This document shows positions 49,001 to 57,918 of a stretch of DNA of 64,000 nucleotides, one piece after another (the stretch's first letter is position 1; each line of letters begins with the position of its first letter). The notes beneath the pieces are model-generated. The model had not been told where the DNA came from. It made no database searches and saw only the letters and a program-made list of their open reading frames with translations. Origin of the DNA: Limonium bicolor. Lineage: Eukaryota; Streptophyta; Magnoliopsida; Caryophyllales; Plumbaginaceae. The stretch covers positions 146,870,982 through 146,934,981 of the forward strand of contig CM041781.1 in NCBI GenBank assembly GCA_023374045.1. The letters are read 5' to 3'. Both the position numbers and the translations under genes were made by a program.

Positions 49001-52000
49001 GATTTTCTCTTTAAGAGTTTAACCCACAAAGTTTTACTCTTGTCTTCAACAATGCTGAGAAAATATGCAGTTTCATCATGATTTTTAACAGAACATGGTC
49101 CCCAAATGTCATTGTGTATCATATCAAAACAATAAACAGTTTCACTATCAGAAATGTAAAATGGCAGCCTACAACCTCGTGCCTTATAGCAAGCATCACA
49201 AGCTAGAACAGAAGGAACTTCACAACTTTTGATCAAGCCTAACTTTACAAGTTTATCTATAGGCACATGACCAAGTTTATTATGCCAGTAAACAGCCTTG
49301 TTCTGTCGAACAGCATTGCAGGAAATAGCTTTCCTTTTACTTCTTTCCTCAAGGAATTTCCTCAGAGCTGTACTGTCAAGAATGTACAGTCCTTCCTTGA
49401 CCACTCCATTCTTCTCTTCAATATCAAAAACTCGGTCCTGCATAATACAACAATCCTCCAAGAAGTTTAATCTGCATTTCATCTGATTTGTGAACTTACT
49501 CACAGAAATGAGATTAAACCTGAAGCTAGGAACCAAAAGAGTATTCTCAAGAATAATCTCTCTAGCTATTTGCGCATTTCCTGCAACTGTTACCTCCTGA
49601 ATTCTACCATCAGGTAGACTAACAGTATGAGGACAATCTAGCCCTTCAAACTGAGCAAAATAACTGCTGTCACCTGTAAGGTGGTCTGTTGCTCCGCTAT
49701 CTAGGATCCAACCTTTCTCAAAGGTCACACAGTTTATATTGACAGCTCCTAGACAATAATCCACAGATTTTTTAACAAACTTACCAGCAAAATTGCAGTA
49801 GGAAGTACTCTTCTCTGTAACTGAGTCCTTTCCTGCAATGTTGACTTGCTGGAGGTAACTGATCAAGGAAGACAGTTGTTCCTGTGACAGACATGGAGCA
49901 GAATCTCCAGTTTTGCTTTCCTCTACTGCTACATTGTTAGAAAAACTTTTCCTGTTCTTCCCGAACTTCCATCCTTTAGGAAATCCGTTTTTCTTATAAC
50001 AAGCCTCAATAGCATGTCCCACCTTTCCTCAAAAGGTACAAGGAACCCTAGGCGGTTTGCTATCATTCTGCCATTCAAGTTTCTGCTGTGGCTTATAAGT
50101 AACTCCTACAGAGTTAGCAAAACTCGTCTCATCCCTTTCTCCCTTCTTATTTTTACTGCTTTCTCTTTGCCTTTCCTCCGAAAGAATTAAGGCGTATCCA
50201 CTTTCCAAAGAGGGCAAGGGATTCATCATTAGCATATTTCCTCGAACATTCACAAATTCCTCATTTAATCCCATGAGGAAGTCTAACAACTTATCCTCCT
50301 CAAACATCTTTTTCATTTTTTCCGTTTCTCCACAATTACAGCACTTACAAGGAGAATAGCTAATAACAGACCCTAGTTCATCCAGATCCTTTTCCATTTC
50401 GAAAAATAAACACTAACACAATCCTTTCCTTGCTTTAGTGCCGCTGATTCCTGTTTGAGGTTAAATCTTCTAGTTCCATCTACTTGATCGTACCTGGAAA
50501 GGAGACTTTGCCCCATCTCATAAGCTGTGGGAGATACACCAAACTTTCTGCGATCTGTCTATCAACCGCATTCAGTAACCATGACTTCACTAGACTATCG
50601 CATCTGTTCAAGCGATTTCCTTCTTTTCATCCTCTTTATCCTTTTTAAGTGTTCCATCTAATATCCCAACCTTATTCTTCGTCATCAGAGAAAGTAGCAC
50701 CGTTCCTTTCCACATTTGAAAGCCAACGCTGCTAATTTCTCCGCGATCACCATACCAGGATGATCTGAAGTGGCGATAAACAGTGGATCAGACATATCTA
50801 TGAATCCCTCGCGATTCCTCGCCGAAGACATTGATTCCAGAATCTCCTCCATTGTTTTGGTCGATGAAGTTGCAGGCGTCTCTGGCGTCCCCATCCATCA
50901 AGAAGAGATAGAAAAAAGGAAGGAAAGAAAGTAGGAATCAAAGCGCCTGCTCTGATACCATGTTGAATTGTGTATCTCGAATGTGACAGAGAGTGAACAA
51001 TGAACAATACGGTTTTATTATTAGAGGAGAAAAAGAGAGCGAAAGAGTTAGCTCTATGTTCTGTGTGTTTACTGTTCTATTGCTTAGCCTTATTTGTAGG
51101 CAACCGAAAAGAAAACATAGCTCACACAGGAGCCAGCTAGCAAAGGTAACAACCAACAGAAATGAAAATAAAACTAATGCCAGCTAAGCAGTAATGTAAT
51201 CTTAATACTAACTGGCACTAACGAAATGGTGAAGGTAATGAGGTTGCGCTCAGAAGGAGAAGGTAAATGCTAGCTTAGATAGTAAATAGTCGGGGGATTG
51301 AGGAAAATGAATTATATGTGAGGTGTGTAAATATTTGTACGTAAGTACCTCGAATTAAGTGTCTTTGGCTCATTGTCAACTGACCAACTAGTTTGTTGGA
51401 GTTAGATGTCTTGAAGATAAATGTAAGGTGTAGATCCTCATAATATTGGAAGTCAATCAGCCTGTAAACATTCCGACTTAGTTTTTTGCTTGATCCTTCC
51501 ATAAATATTTTTGCAGAAAGTATGAATGAACTTGCTGTATCTCGTCTACTAATACTACTTCCTTAGCAGCAAAATTAAGAAAACTGGTTGGTACTGTTAT
51601 CTTTGCTTTGACCTCTCTGCCTTGTTTCTGCATCTGTTGAACTCGTCTAACAATGTTCCCCATCAGTCAACCTCTTTAAAGCTCAATCAAGAAAACTCAA
51701 AAGTTTAGGACTTCTTTTTCCACTTTCCTCCAGGGATGTGAACCACTTATGGTTTCATCTGTCTGTTGCAGCTCCCGAGGTGGTTGAGAAGCCTGGTGAT
51801 ACTTCATTGATGAGGCTGAAGACTTTGTATATTCAGGCTAAGGACCTTTCCGAGGCTGAAGTAAGGTAGACTTGAAGTGTTGGTTGCCTTCTCGTAATTT
51901 ATATGTGCTATTGGATGATGCAATATTTGGCTCAGTGCAGACTTCTATGGCTTCTGCACCAATTGGATTTTGAATTCACATTAATTTCTCTTGTGGTGCA

Positions 52001-55000
52001 GTATTTCTACTACATTGTTGTCTCAACTGGATACTCTGGTTCCGCCCGGACCTGCTGGGCAACAGAGGCGAAGAATGGGTGGGTCTTCCATTTTGGAATT
52101 TTATTTGACTGCATCTAAATAATGATTCTTCAATGTTAGAGATCATGATATTAGGTCAAGGGAGTTTGTTCACGTTTTAATTTGGGATTTATAAAGTCAT
52201 GATGTGTCTAACTAAATTGCTTCAGAGTTCTCTTTCTTTCACATTTAGAACTGGTTGGTGGTCGGGGGGACTCATTAGATGGCATTCAAACCTTTCACTA
52301 TGCGGTAGGAGTTTAAGGCTATACCAACTGCTACATCATATATACCTTTTTATGCTCTTTCCTGTGGGGCTGGAGTTGTTCTATAATAAAATCTCCACCA
52401 CCTTGCAATAGAAAACTGATGTCAGAAGGTTTTTTTTTTATTATAAACAAGTTCAGGCATCTTCATCTTAGGTTTGTCTCCAAGTATGTATTTGAACCAA
52501 GCTTTGTCTTAGGTTTGTCCCCATGTGACACTATGTGTTATGTTTCGTTACATGTACGTATCTCTTTCAATCTTGTTCTTTTGCAGAAGCTGAGCAAAAG
52601 AAGAGAAAACTGAAAGCAGATTCAGATGCACCAAGGGTCTCCCCTTCAATAAGAAATCAACTTGATACATGTGCTAGTCTAAAGGGTGAACAGGTAAGTA
52701 TATGGGTTTTTGATGCTTCGTATATGGGTTTTGATGCTTCTTATAATCAAAGAAATGCTTCGTTAATTGTGTGTGGAGTGTTAGAGGAGTAGTTAATTAC
52801 CTTCCACAGAAACAATCGTTGACTGAAGAACCCAAGTCTTTATTCATATACAAAGGGAAAAGATATCCTTTTTAATCTCCAAAGAAAATAATGCCGCTGG
52901 CCTCAGTAATGTGCTCTGAATGAGAAGCTAGGGTTATGAAGAGATATCTGTATGGATTTCAAAATCAAATTTCTATATAATGCTTATGCTGCTGTTTGCT
53001 TTCTTCTGCTGTTTTTTCCGTTGCTGAGTCAATGGCCTGTGAACTAATATGTCAATGCTTTAATCTAGTCATGTGCTCACTTTTCAGGTAGCAGCAAGAG
53101 TTCCAGCATCTGATGGTGAAAAAGATGAGTATATTGTTGTGAAAGTGATGCATTTTGACCGTGAAACAAGAGAGTAAGGCTAACTACCTGTCTTCATATT
53201 TGGGATTGTCTAGCTCTTAGAGTTCATTTTAAATCATCCTGGCAGGAGTATGTAAGTCCAGATAGTGAATGGTGAGCACTAGTCATAACTTCCTTATAGT
53301 TGTCTGAACATGTATATTATGTTTATTTGCCCACTTGATTCTTTGAAGTGTCTGTATGGAGTAGGATTAATTGATAAACCGCTTACTTTGCTCGATCCAA
53401 GTGCTGAATTTTATATAAGGATGTGTTGGCAACATGGTACTTATTGTTACCTGCTTATTTGTAAAGTACCTTGAGCTGCATTGGCTGATACTTGGATTTG
53501 ACTTTTTGGACCAATCTTTCAGTTTTATGTTAGGTCGGGTTACAGTCAGAGTTAATGTCAATTTTTTTTTTTTTTTTGACTTGTAGATTTGAAGTATTGG
53601 ATGAAGAACCCGGAGACGATGAAGAAATTGGTGGCCAAAGGTTGCTCTCTTGTCTTTTTTTTTTTTTGTTTCTTTTTTTGCTTAGGTTGCCCTGGAAGTG
53701 TAGGTACATGGTGGAGATTCTTTTTCGTTAAATGGTGTCTTTTTTCCTGTCTCACTAAGACTAGTATTATAACACCATCAGTTAATTCAAGCTTCCCTGA
53801 ATTGAAGCTCTGGATGCATTTTGATTTCCGGTTATAACCGATAGAACAGATGCTGGCAGCTAGTTATAAACAAATTAACCATAAAGCGAACCAAACACGT
53901 GAACTAACAAAAATAAAAATGGAATTAGACTGCATTATTCTAACTTTTTTTTTTGGGAAAATTCACGAGATACCCCTATTTTCTTTCGTAATTCACAATA
54001 TACCCCTGTGATTTTAGTAATTTAACTTTAAAATGCTTAAATGTTGTCTAAAATTGATGAAACTTTATATGGACAATGCTAAAGTGTTATATTTTGGTCC
54101 AATATCAAATTTGAATTTTTTTAAGCTCACATGTGACCTGTGGGACCCAATGAACATGTGAGCTTAAAAACTTCAAATTTGATATTGGAAAAAATTTAAC
54201 ACTTTAGCATCGTCCATGTAAAGTTTCATCAATTTTGGACAACATTTAAGCATGTTTAAAGTTGAATTACTAAAATCACAGGGTATATTGTGAATTACGA
54301 AAGAAAATAGGGGTATATCGTGAATTTTCCCTTTTTTTTATGATGCTCTTTATTCGGTGTTTGTGCTACTTGAATTTTCCTATGTTGTTCTGAACTGGCC
54401 AGTGGCTTCAATATCCCATTGAACTTCTCTTTTATATGGAGTTGCAACAAGTGTTTAAGTTCGTTGATGCATAACCCTGTTTATGTTATTTCCTAATATC
54501 ATTATAGCACATGCTAGAAATAAGCAGAAATCCAATTGGTCATCATGTTGTAGTTTATGAGGCTTTAATTTTTGAAGAAGAGCTAACTGAAGTTAGTTTT
54601 GTTCTTGCTTGGAGTAATACATAAAATAGTTGTCAGATGGTGATATTATTCAATATGAATGACTGGTTGTCTCTGACTAATTGAGCCTGTCCTGCCCTTT
54701 GCTGTACCCAAAGCTAGTTGTATTATGCCATTATCAAATGAGGAAAGCACCCTTTCTTCTGCTATTGAGCCTGTCCTGCCCTTTGCTGTACCGAAAGCTA
54801 GTTGTATTATGCCATTATCAAATGAGGAAAGCACCCTTTCTTCTGCTAACCTGTCAGTATAGGAACTGGTTGGTGGTCACTGAAGTTTAAATCCCTGTGG
54901 ATAGGTAGCCATATAACAGATTTGACATCATGACCTTGTAAACATCAAGTTAATTAGGTCCGTTAACAGTGGGCTAATTGATGGACATTGTAGGTGGTCT

Positions 55001-55815
55001 AGATATACCGCATGCAAACCAAGCTGTGGTAGACTAATTACATTTTTCTTCTGCATAAATACAACAGTTCATTTCAACGGGTTAAATGATGGATACAAAA
55101 GATGGCTGCAGTGTTTTGTGTGCTCTAATCGATTGGCCACACAACGTTAGTTTGTGCTACTTCCTGCCTACCACCAAACGAACGAGAAAAAAGGCATTGT
55201 GCGTAGCTTGAAATCTGATGACAGTCATATATTCTCATCTTTTTGTTCTGCGTACAAGTATCTTATCATTTCATTGACAAGGTTTTCCTTACTGTCAGGA
55301 AATACAAGCTTCCAATGTCCTATATCATACCTTTCCCTAAAAAAAGTGATCCTTCCTCTGCCCCAGATTACCCTCCCGGTAGGCCAGTTTTGGCAGTGTA
55401 TCCTTGCACCACCGCTCTCTACAGGGCAACTGTTGCTCGGAAGGTGAGACAATATTATGTACTCGTATCCTTTCTTCTCAAGATATCTCTGTAATGGTTT
55501 GGTTGTTCCTCCTGTGTTACTGACAAGTTATTGTAATTATGGTTCCAATGGAGTGACACTCATCTTCTGAACAAATTTTCAGAGGAAGAACGATGAGTAA
55601 GTAGCTTATTAGTATATCATATATATTTGATGCTTTCATTTTTCTTGGTCTAGGAGTCTTTTTTCCAGAGATTGTTGACACTGAAACTTGTAACCTGCTG
55701 GGTGTGCAGATATTTGCTAGAATTTGATGATGATGAGGGTGAGGACGGATCCATGCCCCAGAGAATGGTGCCTTTCTACCATGTAGTTGCTTTGCCAGAG
55801 GGACATCGCCAGTGA
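40005..55815 (+). CDS. SGF29: SAGA-associated factor 29 (SGF29), nine exons
   Basis: SGF29 is the SAGA complex subunit whose C-terminal tandem Tudor domain reads H3K4me2/3 and directs histone H3 acetylation in the nucleus. Exons: 40005-40131, 51772-51865, 52002-52078, 52587-52693, 53088-53173, 53587-53640, 55299-55443, 55583-55596 and 55710-55815. All introns are GT-AG. The join is 810 nt, 269 residues plus stop, close to the ~270 residues of plant homologues. Residues 4-40 ([16 protein letters not shown]...) form the conserved N-terminal coiled-coil start; an in-frame second ATG at 40014 matches the usual plant start. Residues about 135-269 form the Tudor region: [52 protein letters not shown], then ending [10 protein letters not shown]. 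The aromatics of VYP, LYR and EFD fit the methyl-lysine cage. The reading frame is intact, so the gene looks functional despite an 11.6-kb first intron. Confidence 0.93.
40967..41432 (-). mobile_element. Solo LTR (466 bp) inserted in the outer element's 3' LTR
   Basis: Ends TG...CA (TGAAACAG to CTTCTCA) and is flanked by the 5-bp duplication TTGTG (40962-40966 and 41433-41437). On the minus strand it has a TATA box (ACTATAAATAGGGG, about 41138-41151) and a CT-rich leader, so it reads right to left. No internal region remains, as after LTR-LTR recombination. Four hairpins lie upstream of its TATA box. Confidence 0.85.
41225..41387 (-). repeat. Iterated hairpins in the solo LTR promoter region
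   Basis: Three CATCCGGC...GCCGGATG palindromes occur at 41280-41303, 41323-41345 and 41365-41387 with a period near 42 bp. They are preceded by GACTGACC...GGTCAGTC at 41225-41246. In the element's minus orientation they lie upstream of the TATA box, in U3. Confidence 0.8.
41673..41680 (-). promoter_or_regulatory. Polypurine tract of the outer copia element
   Basis: Minus-strand GAGGGGGG lies immediately before the 3' LTR start TATTAAG. Confidence 0.75.
41703..42135 (-). pseudogene. RNase H C-terminal part of the outer copia polyprotein
   Basis: The minus-strand frame reads [35 protein letters not shown] and [14 protein letters not shown], the copia RNase H domain up to its natural stop. It joins seamlessly to the SVSGY end of the frame near 46771 once the inner element and one copy of AATAC are removed. 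Confidence 0.88.
42136..42396 (+). repeat. 5' LTR of the inner copia element
   Basis: 261 bp, TGTTGAACA...AAACTATA, with a TATA box CTATAAATATA at 42328-42338. It differs from the 3' LTR by about ten substitutions and one indel. Confidence 0.9.
42397..42408 (+). promoter_or_regulatory. tRNA-Met primer-binding site of the inner element
   Basis: TGGTATCAGAGC directly abuts the LTR, matching the initiator tRNA-Met 3' end. No hairpin accompanies it, unlike in the tandem array. Confidence 0.88.
42684..42923 (+). pseudogene. gag remnant (start and pre-protease linker only)
   Basis: 79 codons from an ATG at 42684. A short start (MSKEATSNY) runs into [13 protein letters not shown], which resembles the linker that follows the zinc knuckle in copia Gag. 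The capsid core and CCHC knuckle are absent, suggesting a large deletion of gag. Confidence 0.6.
43001..45025 (+). pseudogene. Protease-integrase part of the inner copia polyprotein
   Basis: 674 codons. The aspartic protease motif is [10 protein letters not shown] (about residues 37-46). The integrase zinc finger follows (HKRFGHPS ... [10 protein letters not shown]). The catalytic triad is visible as [15 protein letters not shown] and [15 protein letters not shown] long Ser/Pro/Thr-rich linker precedes the reverse transcriptase. The frame starts without an ATG and ends at a frameshift near 45000-45025, where the frame at 44853 takes over. INT residues look intact. Confidence 0.9.
44853..45389 (+). 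pseudogene. Reverse transcriptase N-terminal part of the inner element
   Basis: Copia RT motifs start from about 45025: [52 protein letters not shown]. The frame stops at a TAA just before an A-rich run (45389-45397), where slippage probably broke it. Residues upstream of about 45025 belong to the overlapping protease-integrase frame. Confidence 0.85.
45526..46530 (+). pseudogene. Reverse transcriptase catalytic part and RNase H of the inner element
   Basis: The catalytic motif YVDDIIVTS is followed by [15 protein letters not shown], then RNase H ([70 protein letters not shown]). It ends in the 3' LTR, as copia pol frames often do. The gap from 45390 to 45525 holds the linking RT residues in another frame. 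Confidence 0.9.
46491..46505 (+). promoter_or_regulatory. Polypurine tract of the inner element
   Basis: AGCTTGAGGGGGAG directly precedes the 3' LTR start TGTTGAACA. Confidence 0.8.
46506..46765 (+). repeat. 3' LTR of the inner copia element
   Basis: 260 bp, TGTTGAACA...AAACTACA. Its TATA box is altered to CAATAAATA. Confidence 0.9.
46771..48184 (-). pseudogene. Reverse transcriptase and RNase H N-terminal part of the outer copia element
   Basis: From 48184 leftward: [52 protein letters not shown], ending at a stop at 47438. The catalytic [11 protein letters not shown] sits near 47280-47315 in another frame. Then [11 protein letters not shown] to LTRRSVSGY continues to the inner element insertion. 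Two or more frameshifts separate these parts. Confidence 0.85.
48096..48917 (-). pseudogene. Integrase C-terminal region and linker of the outer copia element
   Basis: Frames at 48672-48917 ([22 protein letters not shown]) and 48096-48617 (the copia R-N-R-D-V-K-F-F type motif [15 protein letters not shown] and an acidic Ser/Thr-rich linker). At least one frameshift lies between them. Confidence 0.8.
48868..50022 (-). pseudogene. Zinc knuckle end, protease and integrase core of the outer copia element
   Basis: It begins inside the CCHC knuckle ([12 protein letters not shown]). It continues through protease ([18 protein letters not shown]) and the integrase zinc finger ([12 protein letters not shown] ... 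CDACYKARG). The first catalytic residue lies in HNDIWGP and the second in IVRSDNAYE. The frame then breaks near 48870. Confidence 0.88.
50029..50397 (-). pseudogene. gag middle and zinc knuckle start of the outer copia element
   Basis: Copia Gag features: [21 protein letters not shown], then [17 protein letters not shown]. It ends VPCTF at a TGA where the second cysteine of the CCHC knuckle is expected; the same frame continues directly as [11 protein letters not shown]. Confidence 0.85.
50685..50894 (-). pseudogene. gag N-terminus of the outer copia element
   Basis: From an ATG at 50894, 69 codons include [19 protein letters not shown], the conserved start of copia Gag. It then frameshifts; capsid residues continue in broken frames between 50398 and 50684. 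Confidence 0.82.
50949..50960 (-). promoter_or_regulatory. tRNA-Met primer-binding site of the outer copia element
   Basis: Minus-strand TGGTATCAGAGC directly abuts the 5' LTR. Confidence 0.88.
50961..51207 (-). repeat. 5' LTR of the outer copia element
   Basis: 247 bp, minus-strand TATTAAGATTAC...TTCAACA. The TATA position reads TACAAATA (near 51093) against TATAAATA in the 3' LTR, so this promoter may be weakened. Confidence 0.9.
53955..54331. mobile_element. Fold-back MITE in SGF29 intron 6
   Basis: A long inverted repeat begins GGGAAAATTCACGAGATA and ends TATCGTGAATTTTCCC. The two arms (about 170 nt each) pair along nearly their full length around a short centre near 54140. It sits in T-runs (10 T on the left, 8 T on the right), which may be the target duplication. 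The long terminal repeats and T-rich target suggest a Mutator-like or similar MITE; the superfamily is not settled. Confidence 0.8.
54681..54848 (+). repeat. 84-bp tandem duplication in SGF29 intron 6
   Basis: Two adjacent copies (54681-54764 and 54765-54848) beginning TTGAGCCTGTCCTGCCC differ by one substitution (ACCCAAAG versus ACCGAAAG), so the duplication is recent. Confidence 0.88.
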
Positions 55816-56239
55816 GATCCCTTATATATATATATGTATGTATTATCAGCAGTAACTAGGGTTGTCTCTTTCAAAAATAAAATAAAAATAAAAATTAGTG
55901 AGTAGGGTTGTGCTTTTATAATAAAGAAGATGAAAGATGGGAGAAAGTCTGCTGTCAGTAACAGAAAGCAGTATTAACGTCAGGTGAGGTTGTGTAGGTC
56001 CTGGAGTAATTATTACTACTGTTATTGTTGTCTGTTTGTATACTTGTTCATTACAGAACCAAAATCAAGAGAGATCATCCATGTTGTATGACCTAATAAC
56101 TTTAAGGCGAATATCCTTACCCTTCCATACTTTAAAATAATTTAAACTGTTACAACATAGCAGAAATTAAGTACAGCAGGAAAAAAACTTGTGCTGCTAT
56201 AAAAGGAAAATCAAATCATCCGCTATATTCAGCAGTGAG
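55816..56239 (+). terminator. SGF29 3' UTR and polyadenylation region
   Basis: A TATATATATATGTATG far-upstream-type element follows the stop codon at about 55825, and AATAAA occurs at 55920-55925, a plausible poly(A) signal. Nothing else is recognised before the LINE-derived sequence. Confidence 0.45.
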
Positions 56240-57159
56240 CTTTTATCGTCCTCTCTAAAGAGGCGATTTCAGAGGCGAATCCATCGTCCTCTTGTTCTCT
56301 TCTGATTCATCAGGGAGATTGGTCTCGACCCTTGGGTTCCCCCACCGGTGGTAGGCTCTATCGAGGAACCGCTCTCCAGTTCTTCTCAGACGCGTCGTTC
56401 CTCCTTGCTCTGTGTGGGATTTCGCCCTAACTCGACCTAGGCTCGCCCTGGTCCTGTTTGTCGCCTCCCTATCTTATTTTCCCGAAGTGATTCCTCAGCC
56501 AAACTCTCTTCGCCGTTCAATTTGGTTTGCCCATCCGGTGCGGGAAGTGGCTAGGTTTTGGATTCGTCGGTACTCTCCAGGAGGGGTATTGGTTTTTTGC
56601 CGGTGCTTTTCGTTAGGGTGAGGGGCGGTGCCTCCTTCTCCTGCCGTCTGGGTTTGTGGAGGGTGGAGGTGGAGTGAAGGTTAGTGTCTGAGATTGATTC
56701 AACTTCTTGGTGCTCTACAAGATTTCTTGACGTGCATTTTGCCTCCTTCTTCTGGGCCTTAGTATCTTGGTGGTTCTCGGGATTTGATTCCTCCGTTTCC
56801 GATTGGTATGCTCCCGGGTTCGTTGATTTCTCGGCATCGGCTTGATTGATTCGAGCTGATGTGTCCTTGCTTGTCCAGTTCTGTGTTAAGTCTGATCAGA
56901 GGTGTGTATATTTCTGGGGTTCGGTTTCTGTCGGTAGATTCTGTTGGAAGTGGGTGTTGCGCCAGGCTTGTGCTTCAGGTTCTGTCGGTGTGGTAGTTCA
57001 GTGGCGGGTTTCGTCCTTGCTTCTGCTTGGATTGTAATACAGTGTGTCTGGTCGAGATATAGAGTGTGGGCTCGTTGGTTTGTTTTTTTGCCTGCTTGGG
57101 AGAAGTGGGTGTGTGTTAATTGCAGGGCCGAGGTTGGTGGTGTTTTAGCAGGTGTATAG
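56240..57159 (+). mobile_element. 5' region of a degenerate L1-type LINE
   Basis: Sequence upstream of the LINE ORF2 start. Frames are broken and no ORF1 RNA-binding domain or zinc knuckle was recognised, so ORF1 may be deleted or decayed. The left boundary is approximate. Confidence 0.4.
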
Positions 57160-57918
57160 ATGAGTTGCTTAACTCTGAATTGTAGAGGGCTGGGGAAATC
57201 TAAGGCAGTGTACTGGATTAAGGGATTGATATTAAAGCTTAATCCGGACATTATCTTTCTTAGTGAAACCCACAAGTCATTGGCAGATATGGATCTTTTT
57301 TTTGCCATCTTCCCTATGTACAGTGGGACAGCGGTTGCCAGCAGGGGCCGAAGTGGAGGTCTATGTCTGATGTGGAAGTCTCCTATAGGCTGTTCTCTGA
57401 TTTCCCAATCTCAGCATCATATTTCTACTGTTATTTCTTTCCCAGGTGACCTACAATTCGCTTTCACGGGGTTCTACGGTTGGTCAAATTGGGGCCTTAA
57501 ACATTTGTCTTGGAAACTTCTCCGGATTCTTAGTAAACAAGTCTCATTGCCTTGGGTGATCGCTGGGGACTTTAATCAGATTATGCACGCCTCTGAAAAG
57601 ATAGGGGGAGAATTAGACAAGATGTGCATATGGCCCCGTTCCGGGATGTTATTGCTGAATGCGATCTTCATGACATTGGGTTCTTTGGTGAAAGCTCTAC
57701 CTATACCAACTGTCAGGAAGGGGATCTCTACTCCCATAGTAGATTGGATAGGGTGTTCTGCTCTTCAGCGGGATTGCAGGCCTTCCCAAATATTTCGGTG
57801 GAGCATTTACCACGTGAAGCCTCTGATCACTGCCCCCCTGTTCATTCGTCTCTTTGGTAATCACAAAATTCCGGCAAAAGTCTTTAGGTTTGAGAACGGG
57901 TGGTGCCTGGACTCTAAA
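57160..57918 (+). pseudogene. L1-type LINE ORF2, endonuclease domain, truncated
   Basis: An ATG at 57160 opens MSCLTLNCRGLGK, the apurinic-type endonuclease start. SETHK (metal-binding Glu), GGLCLMW, FTGFYG and VIAGDFNQI follow. A frameshift near 57620 moves the frame; the continuation includes SRLDRVF and REASDHCPPV (catalytic Asp-His). A second shift returns to FRFENGWCLDSK, where a Tekay LTR cuts the gene at 57919. Reverse transcriptase is not in the window. Confidence 0.88.

Larger units (their letters stand above)
40955..51207 (-). mobile_element. Ty1/copia retrotransposon (outer element) in SGF29 intron 1, interrupted twice
   Basis: Flanked by the 5-bp duplication CTAAC (40950-40954 and 51208-51212). 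On the minus strand the 5' LTR is 50961-51207 and the 3' LTR 40955-41672. The PBS lies at 50949-50960 and the PPT at 41673-41680. Gene order gag-PR-INT-RT-RNase H is that of copia. Two later insertions split it: a solo LTR at 40967-41432 and a copia element at 42136-46765. Removing both leaves about 5.2 kb, a normal copia length. The LTR ends are TA...CA rather than TG...CA, a known non-canonical type. Coding regions carry several stops and frameshifts, so it is inactive. Confidence 0.92.
40132..51771 (+). other. SGF29 intron 1, enlarged by nested retrotransposons
   Basis: Donor AGA|GTAAGT and acceptor TTGCAG|CTCCC bound an 11,640-bp intron. About 10.25 kb is one nested retroelement cluster. 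Host intron sequence remains only at 40132-40949 and 51213-51771, and no feature was recognised in those two pieces. Exon 1 encodes the coiled-coil start, so transcription must cross the whole cluster to yield SGF29. Confidence 0.88.

Noticed and set aside
56886..57308. Minus-strand 140-codon frame opposite the LINE
   Set aside because: It is antisense to the LINE leader and ORF2 start, with no recognisable domain.
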